Below the pieces are notes generated by a model. That model saw only the letters and a list, made by a program, of their open reading frames with translations, had not been told where the DNA came from and searched no databases. From contig NZ_JAFCME010000017.1 of the NCBI RefSeq assembly GCF_018130065.1, forward strand, positions 111,792 to 175,791: 64,000 nucleotides of DNA, written 5' to 3'. Made by a program: the position numbers and the translations under genes. Source of the stretch: Bradyrhizobium sp. AUGA SZCCT0158 (GTDB lineage: Bacteria; Pseudomonadota; Alphaproteobacteria; Rhizobiales; Xanthobacteraceae). Below, in pieces: positions 50,483 to 60,334 of this stretch; positions within the stretch are counted from its first letter, which is position 1; each line of letters opens with the position of its first letter.

Positions 50483-50700
50483 TGGTTGAGCCGGACAATC
50501 TCGTGTTGGAACAGCTGCCGGTGATCCGTGGTGATCTCGGCAAGCTGTTCAACGAGATGCAGACCATGCGGGTGGAATTGACGGCAATGCGCCAGCACAT
50601 GGCGGGAATGCTGACCATACAGGAACATGATCACGTTGATATCGCTGACATCAAGAGCCGCCTCGATCGCATCGAGAAGCGCCTTGAACTGGCGGAATAA
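50482..50700 (+). CDS. small coiled-coil protein between sufB and sufC, 72 residues
   Basis: An unrecognised small protein, MVEPDNLVLEQLPVIRGDLG, that continues as an amphipathic coiled coil (FNEMQTMRVELTAMRQH) and ends with IKSRLDRIEKRLELAE. Its ATG overlaps the sufB TGA by one base, and GGAGGGGAG lies just upstream within sufB. sufC follows after 17 nt. Similar small coiled-coil proteins occur widely in Bradyrhizobium, but their place in a suf operon is unusual. It could assist SUF complex assembly or be an unrelated insertion; no function is proven. Confidence 0.65.
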   Translation: MVEPDNLVLEQLPVIRGDLGKLFNEMQTMRVELTAMRQHMAGMLTIQEHDHVDIADIKSRLDRIEKRLELAE

Positions 50701-50717
50701 CTTTAGGACCGAACACA

Positions 50718-51470
50718 ATGTCACTGCTTGAAGTCAAAGATCTGAAAGTCCGTGTCGAGGAGCGTGAGATTCTCCATGGGCTGTCGCTCACGGTAAACCC
50801 GGGCGAGGTGCACGCGATCATGGGGCCGAACGGCTCCGGCAAATCGACGCTGTCGCACGTCATCGCCGGCAAGCCCGGCTACGAAGTCACCGGCGGCGAA
50901 ATCCTGTTCAGGGGCGAGGACCTCCTGGAGATGTCCCCGGACGAGCGCGCCGCCAAGGGCGTGTTCCTGGCGTTTCAGTATCCGGTCGAGATTCCCGGCG
51001 TCGCCACCATGAACTTCCTGCACGTGGCGCTGAATGCGCAGCGCAAGGCGCGCGGCGAGAGCCAGCTGACGACGCCGGAATTCCTGAAGAAGGCCTATGC
51101 CGCGGCGGCCAGCCTGAACATTCCGCGCGACATGCTCAAGCGCGGCGTCAATGTCGGGTTTTCCGGCGGCGAGAAGAAGCGCAACGAGATTCTGCAGATG
51201 GCGCTGTTCGAGCCGGCCGTCTGCATCCTCGACGAAATGGATTCCGGCCTCGACATCGACGCGCTGCGCGTCGCGGCCGACGGCGTCAACGCGCTGCGTT
51301 CGCAGGGCAGGGCCATGGTCGTCATCACCCACTACCAGCGGCTGCTCAACTACATCGTGCCGGATTTCGTGCACGTGATGTCCAAGGGCCGCGTCGTCAA
51401 AAGCGGCGGCAAGGAACTGGCGCTGGAGCTCGAGGCTTCCGGCTACGCCCAGTTCGAAGACGCAGCCTGA
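50718..51470 (+). CDS. sufC: Fe-S assembly ATPase SufC
   Basis: The ABC-type ATPase of the SufBCD complex. The 250 residues have Walker A (GPNGSGKST), the signature SGGEKKRNEI and Walker B (CILDEMDSGLD), followed by VITHYQRLLNYI (switch His). The length is as usual. The start ATG at 50718 lies 17 nt after the small coiled-coil gene, in the middle of the operon. Confidence 0.97.
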   Translation: MSLLEVKDLKVRVEEREILHGLSLTVNPGEVHAIMGPNGSGKSTLSHVIAGKPGYEVTGGEILFRGEDLLEMSPDERAAKGVFLAFQYPVEIPGVATMNFLHVALNAQRKARGESQLTTPEFLKKAYAAAASLNIPRDMLKRGVNVGFSGGEKKRNEILQMALFEPAVCILDEMDSGLDIDALRVAADGVNALRSQGRAMVVITHYQRLLNYIVPDFVHVMSKGRVVKSGGKELALELEASGYAQFEDAA

Positions 51471-51490
51471 GGCGGGATACGGATTTTGTG

Positions 51491-52816
51491 ATGAATGTGG
51501 CTTTGGTAAAAAACGAGACCGGGAGCGCGCTGAGCGACAGCTTTGCGATCGCGCGCGACCGGCTTCCCGGCACCGGCAAGGTCGCTGCGGCGCGCGAGGC
51601 GGCTTTCGCAGCCTATGCGCAAGCGGGCTTGCCGCATCGCCGGATCGAGGACTGGAAATACACGGATTTGCGCGCGCTGATGCGCGAGGTGCTGCCGCTG
51701 GCGCCCGCGCCGGATACCGCGGAGTTTTCGCGCGCGGCTAGCGCCGCCAAGCTGCACGCCATCGACGGCGTCCGCCGGCTGGTGTTGGTCGACGGCGTCT
51801 TTGCGCCAAAGCTTTCCGAACTCGGCGGTCTCGAGAAGGGCCTTGTCATCCGCACCCTGCGCGAGGCGCTGGAAACCGGCGACGCCGCGCTTCAGGCGCT
51901 GCTGTTCACGCCTGACAATGCCAATCCCATGGTGGCGCTGAATAGCGCGATGATGACCGACGGCGTGGTGATCGATGTCGCGGACGGCGTCGTGCTGACG
52001 CAGCCGCTGCAGATCGTCCATATCGCCAGCGGTACGGTGCCGGCGGCGATGTTCACGCGCTCGCTGCTGCGCCTCGGCAAGGATGCCGGTGCGACCCTGG
52101 TTGAAAGCTATATCGCGGCCGAAGGCGCCAAGGCCTATCAGGTTCACGATTCCCTGATCATCTCGATCGGCAACAATTCACGCCTCGATCATGTCCGTCT
52201 CAACGAAGATGGCCGCGACGCGTCAAATATTTCCTCTGGTGTGGTGAGCCTCGGCGCACACGCGCACTTCAACACCTTTGGCATGATGTCGGGGGCCGGC
52301 GTCAGCCGCTACCAGGCGACCATCGCGTTTGCCGGCGAGGGCTCCAGGGTCGAGACCAACGGCGTCAATCTGCTCAACGGCAAGCAGCACGCCGACACCA
52401 CGCTGTTCATGGACCACGCGGTGCCGCATTGCGACAGCCGCGAAATCTTCCGCGCCGTCGTCGACGACCGCGCCCATTCGGTGTTCCAGGGCCGCATCAT
52501 CGTGCGTCCGCATGCGCAGAAGACCGACGCCAAGATGATGACGCGGGCGCTGCTGCTGTCGGACGACGCCGAGGCGGACAACAAGCCGGAATTGGAAATC
52601 TTTGCTGACGACGTCACCTGCGGCCATGGCGCGACCACCGGCGCGCTTGACGAGAGCCTGCTGTTTTACCTGCGCGCGCGCGGCCTGTCCGAGAAGGAAG
52701 CCCAGGCGCTGCTGATCCAGGCCTTCGTCGGCGAGGCGATTGAATCGATTGTGAATGACGGCCTGCGCGAGCTTGCGATTGCAGCGGCGCAGCGTTGGCT
52801 GGAGGCGAGGGGTTGA
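51491..52816 (+). CDS. sufD: Fe-S assembly subunit SufD
   Basis: The third subunit of the SufBC2D scaffold, a beta-helix partner of SufB. The 441 residues from ATG 51491 have the N-terminal helical region (GLPHRRIEDWKYTDLRALMR), the beta-helix core, and the C-terminal DDVTCGHGATTGALDES with the His that corresponds to the catalytic His of E. coli SufD. A GTG three bases earlier is an alternative start. sufS follows after 2 nt. Confidence 0.96.
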   Translation: MNVALVKNETGSALSDSFAIARDRLPGTGKVAAAREAAFAAYAQAGLPHRRIEDWKYTDLRALMREVLPLAPAPDTAEFSRAASAAKLHAIDGVRRLVLVDGVFAPKLSELGGLEKGLVIRTLREALETGDAALQALLFTPDNANPMVALNSAMMTDGVVIDVADGVVLTQPLQIVHIASGTVPAAMFTRSLLRLGKDAGATLVESYIAAEGAKAYQVHDSLIISIGNNSRLDHVRLNEDGRDASNISSGVVSLGAHAHFNTFGMMSGAGVSRYQATIAFAGEGSRVETNGVNLLNGKQHADTTLFMDHAVPHCDSREIFRAVVDDRAHSVFQGRIIVRPHAQKTDAKMMTRALLLSDDAEADNKPELEIFADDVTCGHGATTGALDESLLFYLRARGLSEKEAQALLIQAFVGEAIESIVNDGLRELAIAAAQRWLEARG

Positions 52817-52818
52817 CC

Positions 52819-54060
52819 ATGCATCCGGCGGTAAAGAATGGCGCCTATGACGTCGCGCGGGTGCGGGAGGATTTTCCGGCGCTGGCGATGAAGGTTTATG
52901 GCAAGCCGCTGGTCTATCTCGACAACGCCGCCTCCGCCCAGAAGCCCACCGCCGTGCTCGACCGCATGACGGAAGCCTACAAGAGCGAATACGCCAACGT
53001 GCATCGCGGGCTGCATTACCTCGCCAACGCCGCCACCGAAGCCTATGAAGGCGGCCGCGCCAAGGTGGCAAAATTCCTCAACGCCGCGCGTACCGAAGAG
53101 ATCATCTTCACCCGCAACGCCACCGAGGCGATCAACCTCGTGGCGTCGTCCTGGGGTGAGCCCAACATCAAGCCCGGCGACGAGATCATCATCTCGATCA
53201 TGGAGCACCATTCCAACATCGTGCCCTGGCATTTCCTGCGGGAGCGCCACGGCGCGGTCATCAAATGGGCGCCGGTCGACGACGAAGGCAATTTCCTGAT
53301 CGAGGAATTCGAGAAGCTCTTGACCGACCGCACCAGGCTGGTCGCGGTCACCCAGATGTCGAACGCGCTCGGCACCATCGTGCCGGTCAAGGACGTGGTG
53401 AAGCTGGCGCATGCCCGCGGCATTCCGGTGCTGATCGACGGCAGCCAGGCCGCCGTGCATCTGGCGATCGACGTCCAGGACATCGACGCCGACTTCTACG
53501 TCTTCACCGGTCACAAGCTGTACGGTCCGACCGGCATCGGCGTACTCTACGCCAAGCATGAGCACCTGGTCGCGATGCGCCCGTTCAACGGCGGCGGCGA
53601 GATGATCCGCGAAGTCGCGAGAGACTGGATCACCTATGGCGATCCGCCGCATAAATTCGAGGCCGGCACGCCCGCGATCGTGGAATCGATCGGGCTGGGG
53701 GCCGCGATCGACTACGTCAATTCGATCGGCAAGGAGCGCATCGCCGCCCACGAGCACGACCTCGTGACCTACGCCCAGGATCGCCTGCGAGAAATCAATT
53801 CGCTGCGGCTGATCGGCACCGCGCGCGGCAAGGGACCGGTGATCTCGTTCGAGATGAAGGGCGCGCACGCCCACGATATCGCCACCGTGATCGACCGCCA
53901 GGGCATCGCGGTCCGCGCCGGCACCCATTGCGTGATGCCGCTTTTAGAGCGGTTCAATGTCACAGCCACCTGCCGGGCGTCCTTTGGGATGTATAATACC
54001 CGTGAAGAAGTCGACCATTTGGTGCAGGCGCTGATCAAGGCGCAGGAATTGTTTTCATGA
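52819..54060 (+). CDS. sufS: cysteine desulfurase SufS (group II)
   Basis: A PLP-dependent cysteine desulfurase that supplies sulfur to SufB. The 413 residues start MHPAVKNGAYDVARVREDFP. The PLP Lys is in FTGHKLYGPTGIGVLY and the active Cys is in RAGTHCVMPLLERF. The short structured loop around the Cys marks group II, in contrast to the group I enzyme at 47751. The ATG lies 2 nt after the sufD stop with GAGGGG upstream. Its TGA overlaps the ATG of sufT (ATGA). Confidence 0.96.
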   Translation: MHPAVKNGAYDVARVREDFPALAMKVYGKPLVYLDNAASAQKPTAVLDRMTEAYKSEYANVHRGLHYLANAATEAYEGGRAKVAKFLNAARTEEIIFTRNATEAINLVASSWGEPNIKPGDEIIISIMEHHSNIVPWHFLRERHGAVIKWAPVDDEGNFLIEEFEKLLTDRTRLVAVTQMSNALGTIVPVKDVVKLAHARGIPVLIDGSQAAVHLAIDVQDIDADFYVFTGHKLYGPTGIGVLYAKHEHLVAMRPFNGGGEMIREVARDWITYGDPPHKFEAGTPAIVESIGLGAAIDYVNSIGKERIAAHEHDLVTYAQDRLREINSLRLIGTARGKGPVISFEMKGAHAHDIATVIDRQGIAVRAGTHCVMPLLERFNVTATCRASFGMYNTREEVDHLVQALIKAQELFS

Positions 54061-54428
54061 CCGACACAGCCGAAGTCAAAACCGCCAACATGGAAACCCA
54101 ATCGGCGCTGCCGCCGGAGGAGACCGAGCGTCTCGGCGGCGAGATCGTGGCTGCGCTGAAAACGGTGTTTGACCCGGAAATTCCGGCCGACATCTACGAA
54201 CTCGGGCTGATTTACAAGGTCGATTTCAAGGACGATCGCAGCGTCGACGTGATGATGACGCTGACCACGCCGAACTGCCCGGCGGCGGGCGAACTGCCGA
54301 CCATGGTGGAGAACGCGGTTGCCAGCGTTCCCGGCGTCGGCGTCGTCAACGTCAATCTGGTGTGGGAGCCGGCCTGGACGCCGGACCGAATGTCCGACGA
54401 GGCCCGCCTCGTCCTCAATATGTGGTGA
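54057..54428 (+). CDS. sufT: SUF-system assembly protein SufT (DUF59/MIP18 family)
   Basis: A small protein of the MIP18 (DUF59) family that helps Fe-S maturation. The 123 residues have an N-terminal 30-residue variable section and then the domain with FDPEIPADIYELGLIYKV and LTTPNCPAAGELP (conserved Cys). Its ATG overlaps the sufS stop by four bases (ATGA), so the two are translationally coupled. Confidence 0.94.
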   Translation: MTDTAEVKTANMETQSALPPEETERLGGEIVAALKTVFDPEIPADIYELGLIYKVDFKDDRSVDVMMTLTTPNCPAAGELPTMVENAVASVPGVGVVNVNLVWEPAWTPDRMSDEARLVLNMW

Positions 54429-54437
54429 AGGGTCCTG

Positions 54438-54851
54438 GTGCCGAAACTATCCGGTGTTCTCGAGACCGCACTCTACGTCGATGACCTCGACCGCGCCCGT
54501 GCATTCTACGAAGACGTGCTTGGGCTGGTCGCGCTGACGCGTGATTCGCGATTTTTTGCTTTCGATGTCGGCGGCAGCAATGTGCTTCTGCTGTTTCGTC
54601 GCGGCGCGACGCTCGACACGCTCCATTTGCCCGGCGGGACTATTCCGCCGCATGACGGCAACGGCCCGATCCATGTGGCCTTTGCCATCACGGCGGACGA
54701 ACTGGCGGCCTGGGAAACGCGGCTTGGCGAGCACAGTGTCGCTATCGAAGGCAGGACCGACTGGCCGCGCGGCGGAAAGAGCATCTACTTTCGCGACCCG
54801 GACCGGCATCTGCTGGAACTGGTGACGCCGGGAGTTTGGGCGATTTATTAG
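54438..54851 (+). CDS. VOC (glyoxalase/bleomycin-resistance)-family protein
   Basis: A 137-residue protein of the vicinal oxygen chelate fold with two repeat halves: ETALYVDDLDRARAFYEDVL at the start and GNGPIHVAFAI with DPDRHLLELVTPG later. Likely metal ligands are the His in IHVAFAI and the Glu in LELVTP. Substrates in this family vary widely, so no reaction is assigned. The start is GTG at 54438, 9 nt after the sufT stop. Its place inside the suf operon is unexplained. Confidence 0.82.
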   Translation: MPKLSGVLETALYVDDLDRARAFYEDVLGLVALTRDSRFFAFDVGGSNVLLLFRRGATLDTLHLPGGTIPPHDGNGPIHVAFAITADELAAWETRLGEHSVAIEGRTDWPRGGKSIYFRDPDRHLLELVTPGVWAIY

Positions 54852-54996
54852 GGGCGATCTGCGAGTAGGAATACGGTTTCGTTCGGACGGGTTCTAACCA
54901 AATTCGGGATATCAGACCTTCACAGCAGGAATTTCGTTGTTATTTTAACGGTATAGGATTTCGTCGCCACCGCGCGGCGTAAGGAGATCCACTGCA

Positions 54997-55386
54997 ATGG
55001 ACACCACCGCACCCGTCTCCAAGCCGAAGCCCCGGCCGCGCCCGCAGGTCATGAAACTGACCGAAGCGGCGGCGCAGCGCATTACGGAGCTGACCAAGCG
55101 CGCCGATTCCGAAATCGTCGGCCTGCGCGTCGGCATCAAGAACGGCGGCTGCGCCGGGCAATCCTACACCGTCGAATACGCCCACGAGGTCCGTCCCACC
55201 GACGAGGTGGTCGAGGACCGCGGCGTCAAGATCCTGGTCGATCCCAAGGCCGTGCTGTTCCTGCTCGGCACCGAGATGGACTACAAGGCCGACAAGATGC
55301 AGGCCCAGTTCATCTTCAACAACCCCAACCAGGTCTCCGCCTGCGGTTGCGGCGAGTCGGTGCAGCTGACGCCTGCGAAGGTCTGA
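54997..55386 (+). CDS. sufA: A-type Fe-S carrier protein SufA
   Basis: A carrier that passes Fe-S clusters to target proteins. The 129-residue protein has a Pro/Lys-rich N-terminus and the three conserved cysteines, in NGGCAGQSYTVEY and in ACGCGESV near the C-terminus. The start ATG at 54997 has AAGGAG about 9 nt upstream. It is separated from the VOC gene by 145 nt and is the last suf gene. A palindromic repeat follows at 55389-55513. Confidence 0.95.
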   Translation: MDTTAPVSKPKPRPRPQVMKLTEAAAQRITELTKRADSEIVGLRVGIKNGGCAGQSYTVEYAHEVRPTDEVVEDRGVKILVDPKAVLFLLGTEMDYKADKMQAQFIFNNPNQVSACGCGESVQLTPAKV

Positions 55387-55388
55387 CA

Positions 55389-55513
55389 GTCGTCCCGGCC
55401 TTGAGCCGGGACCCATAGCCACCGGCCGCAGTTGGTTTGCACGCTAGTCGTTATCTTCCTTTTCCAACAACGCGGGCCGCGGCGTATGGGTCCCGGCTCG
55501 AGGCCGGGACGAC
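55389..55513. repeat. GTCGTCCCGGCC-type palindromic repeat, 125 bp
   Basis: The left arm, GTCGTCCCGGCCTTGAGCCG and on through GGACCCATA (55389-55417), pairs with the right arm from TATGGGTCCCGGCTCGAGGC to GGGACGAC (55485-55513), 29 bp with one or two mismatches, around a 67-nt spacer. It begins 2 nt after the sufA stop and may stop or stabilise the suf transcript. It is different from the GTAGG-type hairpins at 43859 and 55953. Confidence 0.8.
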
Positions 55514-55535
55514 AGCGAGGGTGTGAGCCACACGC

Positions 55536-55994
55536 ATGGATCGCGATTTCCTGATCGACCTGTTTGCCGATTTCGGACCGGTGACGATCCGCCGGATGTT
55601 TTCCGGCTTCGGCATTTCCGCTGACGGAACCAACTTCGCCCTCGCGCTGCGCGCCGGGCTGTATTTCAGGGCCGATGAAACCACGATCCCGCAGTTCGCG
55701 GCGGAGGGCTCGCAGCCGTTTTCGTATCAGACGCGTACGAAAACCGTGACCGTGAATTCGTATTGGCAATTGCCGGCGCGGCTGTTCGACGACTCCGAAG
55801 AGCTGAGCGATTGGGCGAGGGCGGCGCTGGCCGCCGCGCAGCGCGCCGCGTTGCGCAAGCGTCCGAAGGCGCGCAAGGCGGCGAAGAAAACCGTTGCCAA
55901 AGCCGCGAAGAAGGTTGCCGCGAAAAAGCCGGCGGTCAAGAAGAAGTCAGTTCGTAGGGTGGGCAAAGCGAAGCGTGCCCACCATTCAAGATAA
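55536..55994 (+). CDS. TfoX/Sxy N-terminal-domain protein with Lys/Ala tail; C-terminus encoded by a repeat
   Basis: A 152-residue protein whose first 100 residues have the TfoX N-domain form: LFADFGPVTIRRMFSGFGIS and AGLYFRADETTIPQF. TfoX in gammaproteobacteria aids competence; the short alphaproteobacterial proteins have no known role. From about residue 108 the sequence is Lys/Ala-rich (KAAKKTVAKAAKKVAAKKPA). The last 13 residues, ending VGKAKRAHHSR, are encoded by the palindromic repeat at 55953-56045, which also supplies the stop codon (TAA at 55992-55994). The original end of the gene was probably displaced by the repeat. Confidence 0.85.
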   Translation: MDRDFLIDLFADFGPVTIRRMFSGFGISADGTNFALALRAGLYFRADETTIPQFAAEGSQPFSYQTRTKTVTVNSYWQLPARLFDDSEELSDWARAALAAAQRAALRKRPKARKAAKKTVAKAAKKVAAKKPAVKKKSVRRVGKAKRAHHSR

Positions 55995-56045
55995 CGAACC
56001 GGAGGTTGGTGGGCACGGCGCAAGCGCGCCTTTGCCCACCCTACG
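55953..56045. repeat. CGTAGGGTGGGC-type palindromic repeat overlapping the TfoX-like gene end
   Basis: The left arm (55953-55984) begins CGTAGGGTGGGCAAAGCG and the right arm (56007-56045) ends TTTGCCCACCCTACG. They pair imperfectly because the right arm is longer. The repeat covers the last 13 codons of the TfoX-like gene and ends 13 nt before the stop of the convergent diguanylate cyclase gene (56058). Confidence 0.85.
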
Positions 56046-56057
56046 GACCGAGCGGAC

Positions 56058-57128
56058 CTACGCTACCTGGCTGCGCTGGTCGGCGGCGTATTCGGGGTCG
56101 ACTTCGCAGATCACGCGGTTGCGGCCGTTGCGCTTGGCGGCGTAGAGGCAGGCATCGGCGCGTTCGATCAGCGAATCCGTGTCGTCGTCCGGCTTCAGCA
56201 TCGACACGCCGACCGAGATGGTGACGCGGCCGAGGATTTCGCCGGTGGATTTCTTCTTCAATTCCTTCGCCATCACGGCGCGGCGGATGTGATCGGCAAC
56301 CGTCAGCGCCTGGCGCAGTGCGGTGTTGGGCAAGACGACCGCGAATTCCTCGCCGCCATAGCGCGCGGTGATGTCCTGTCCCTTGATGGTCTGCTTCAAG
56401 GACATGCCGACCAGACGCAGCACCTGATCGCCGGTAAGGTGGCCGTAGGAATCGTTGAACGATTTGAAATGATCGATGTCGAACATCAATAGCGACAGCG
56501 GCTCGCCGTTGGCCAGTGCCGCCTGTACCGCCATCTCGATCGAGCGGTCGAAATATTTGCGATTGCCAAGGCCAGTGAGCGGATCGGTCAGGCTCTCGGC
56601 GCGGATGGCTTCCAGGCTGTGCTGGAGATTGCTGATCTCGCTCTTCGACAGCGACAGCCGGTTCTCCAGCGCCTTGTTGGTGTCGCGCATCTCGCGGGTG
56701 GATTTCACCAGCTGTTCGACCACTGCCTTGATCTGGTCGCGGTTCTGCGCGGTCGACAGTTTCTGGCTGGCGCCGCTCAGGCTGGCGTCGTAGCTCGCCG
56801 ACATGCCCAGCGCCTCGGTGATCAGCGTCATCACGTCGTCGATCTCGCCGATCACGCGCGCGCCGACCTTGTCGATGCGGTCAGAGGTCTTGATGTGGGA
56901 GAGGTAGGTTTCGTAGATCTGTTCGAGGTCGGCTTCGCTGAGCCTGCCGTTGCGCGCCAGCGTCTCGTTGATGATCTTGTTGAGGGGGGCGTTGTAACCG
57001 GTGGCGTAGACGTACCAGATTTCATAATTGCGTGGCACGGCGGTCTGCCGAAGCGACTTGATCTGGCCCATCGCGACTTCGGCGAAGGCCAACGTGCGTT
57101 CGTGTTCGTCCAGCAGTTTCACCACTGA
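56058..57128 (-). CDS. diguanylate cyclase (GGDEF)
   Basis: Makes the second messenger cyclic di-GMP from two GTP. The 356-residue protein has an N-terminal all-helical sensory region with no membrane helix (AMGQIKSLRQTAVPRNYEIW) and a coiled-coil region, then a GGDEF domain (about 195-355) with ARYGGEEFAVVLP, an active GGEEF. At the I-site position, five residues before, the sequence is KGQD and not RxxD, so product inhibition is probably absent. No EAL domain is present. The start was set at a GTG (57126-57128) with AGGGA upstream; a TTG at 57173 would add 15 residues without a ribosome site. Confidence 0.9.
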   Translation of the reverse strand, partial: SVVKLLDEHERTLAFAEVAMGQIKSLRQTAVPRNYEIWYVYATGYNAPLNKIINETLARNGRLSEADLEQIYETYLSHIKTSDRIDKVGARVIGEIDDVMTLITEALGMSASYDASLSGASQKLSTAQNRDQIKAVVEQLVKSTREMRDTNKALENRLSLSKSEISNLQHSLEAIRAESLTDPLTGLGNRKYFDRSIEMAVQAALANGEPLSLLMFDIDHFKSFNDSYGHLTGDQVLRLVGMSLKQTIKGQDITARYGGEEFAVVLPNTALRQALTVADHIRRAVMAKELKKKSTGEILGRVTISVGVSMLKPDDDTDSLIERADACLYAAKRNGRNRVICEVDPEYAADQRSQVA

Positions 57129-57221
57129 TCCGTCCCTAATGGCGAGCAACGCTTCGCGCCGCCCAGCAGGCAATGACTAAAATTATCGCTGCGAAGTTAA
57201 GGGAGGAGAATGAACGCCCGG

Positions 57222-57242
57222 TAAACAGGGCTGTACCCTGTT
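57222..57242 (-). terminator. weak hairpin after rhlE
   Basis: AACAGGG CTGTA CCCTGTT (57224-57242) is a perfect 7-bp inverted repeat 26 nt beyond the rhlE stop. No T-run follows, so it is a weak candidate only. Confidence 0.3.
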
Positions 57243-57267
57243 CACCGCGTGGACGGCGTTGAAAGCG

Positions 57268-58818
<1,551 letters not shown>

Positions 58819-59135
58819 TGAGCCTCTAGTCGACACCGCCGTTCGGAATCGAGGGTAATAAGGCTGTCGCGTTCAACCCCGAAACGGCGCGCTTTAAGAA
58901 GCTGGGGGCTCTGACTTACGCAGACGAGCGGCTAACCTTAGGGAATCGCGTGTCGATCCTAGGCCGCGTTGAGCCGGAACATAGGCGCGAAACGGCCAAA
59001 GTCAATCTGGGAACCACCGAAAAGGCCGAAAAAGCTTAATGTTTTCGCACAAATAACGGCCAAACCGTCATTTGGCCGTCAAATGCGTCGAGCTTGCCGA
59101 GCTTGCTGCCACGCGACCGGTCGCGCGCTCATACC
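58819..59135. other. 317-nt gap between rhlE and the AraC-type gene
   Basis: No gene is seen. The region should hold the rhlE promoter and 5' leader. It contains a 9-bp hairpin, ACGGCCAAA CCGTCA TTTGGCCGT (59056-59079), with TTATTTG after it on the minus strand, a possible terminator of the AraC-type gene. It also has a 14-bp perfect palindrome, CGCGACCGGTCGCG, at 59112-59125. Confidence 0.45.
59056..59079 (-). terminator. candidate terminator of the AraC-type gene at 59136-60194
   Basis: A perfect 9-bp stem with a 6-nt loop. On the minus strand it is followed by TTATTTG. It lies 57 nt beyond the stop of the AraC-type gene. Confidence 0.45.
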
Positions 59136-60194
59136 CTATTTCCTTGTCGCCGCTTCCCTGAAGTCACCGGGCGTGATGCCCTGAACCGTGCGAAACACGC
59201 GATAAAACGTTGCGAGGCTGTCGAAGCCGCTGGCAAAGGCGATCTCGGCGATGGTCATGGCCGGCGCCTCGCGCAGCAGGCGGCGGCTTCGCTCGATGCG
59301 CAGCGCGGTGACGGTTTGCGAGAAGCTCATGCTGGATTCTTCGAACAGCACGTGCAGATGACGAACCGAGATCGCGAGCCGACTTGCGACGAACGCTGGC
59401 GACAGTTGCGGCTCGGCGATGTGGCTGGCCATCAATCGCCGCGCCAGGGACAGGCGGCCGGCCCGAACCGCGTACTGCGCCATCCGGCTGGTCGGCCGGA
59501 CAACGCCGCGCTCGATCAGCGTGAGGTGCGTGAGCGTCCGCACCAGCGCCTTCGTTGTCGCCGGATCGCTGTCGTCATCCGCTTCGGTCAGGTCGGTGAA
59601 ACAGGATTCCAGAAGCGGGGTGAGGACGGCGCGGTCGGTAAACGGTTTCGGGACGAGGTCGTGCAGGCCGGGTAGCGGCAGCAGAATGTCGGCCACCGGC
59701 ACCTTCAGAATGCGAAGATCGAAACCGTCAGCGGCGATCGGGACGGTGTGGTAGGGCAGGTCCGAATAGCTTGTCGCAAACGTTCCGCCGGCGACGTGGA
59801 AGTCATCGACATTGCGGACCCTGAACCAGCCGCCGCCGCCAAGCTGCTCGCAGATGCAAAGGCTGTCGCTGGGTGCGCTGGCGATATCGGTCGCACTGCG
59901 CTCGACATGATAGCTCGAGGCGCGGAGGCCAATCAGGCCCGCAGAGCCGAACTTTCGAAGCGAGAATTCCCCGGCGAACTTTGGGCGGTGCTCCCGGTCG
60001 AGTTCGGCGGTCGCCCCAAAAAGCGCCTTGGAGCGCACCTCGCGCCAATAGTCGAAGCGGTCCTTCGGATCGACCTGATCGGTGGACCATCTAAAGGCAG
60101 AGGTACCCTGATCTCCAGGAGGGGCATAGGCGACCGGCGCCGGACGTGCCGCTCCTCGTATAGCCGAAATAGCCACCCCAGCATTCCTCCCCAA
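59136..60194 (-). CDS. AraC-family transcriptional regulator
   Basis: A 352-residue regulator with an N-terminal AraC-binding-like domain (about 40-210, typified by DRFDYWREVRSKALFGATAE) and a C-terminal HTH region with FVASRLAISVRHLHVLFEES and ITEIAFASGF-like AEIAFASGFDSLATFYRVF. The start is uncertain; about 30 residues before STDQVDPKDRFDYWRE may be leader sequence. It is divergent from the winged-helix/TPR gene at 60335. The ligand and targets are unknown. Confidence 0.88.
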   Translation of the reverse strand: MGRNAGVAISAIRGAARPAPVAYAPPGDQGTSAFRWSTDQVDPKDRFDYWREVRSKALFGATAELDREHRPKFAGEFSLRKFGSAGLIGLRASSYHVERSATDIASAPSDSLCICEQLGGGGWFRVRNVDDFHVAGGTFATSYSDLPYHTVPIAADGFDLRILKVPVADILLPLPGLHDLVPKPFTDRAVLTPLLESCFTDLTEADDDSDPATTKALVRTLTHLTLIERGVVRPTSRMAQYAVRAGRLSLARRLMASHIAEPQLSPAFVASRLAISVRHLHVLFEESSMSFSQTVTALRIERSRRLLREAPAMTIAEIAFASGFDSLATFYRVFRTVQGITPGDFREAATRK

Positions 60195-60334
60195 GATATG
60201 CCGCGGAGCGGCAAATCACCCGGGAATCATGCCACGGTGGGGTAATCCGGTCCTGATGGGACGGCGGTGACTTTCTGAAATTTCTCTGATATTCGCTGTG
60301 CGCAGCCCAGCCCCGAGAAGATTGCGGACACAAG

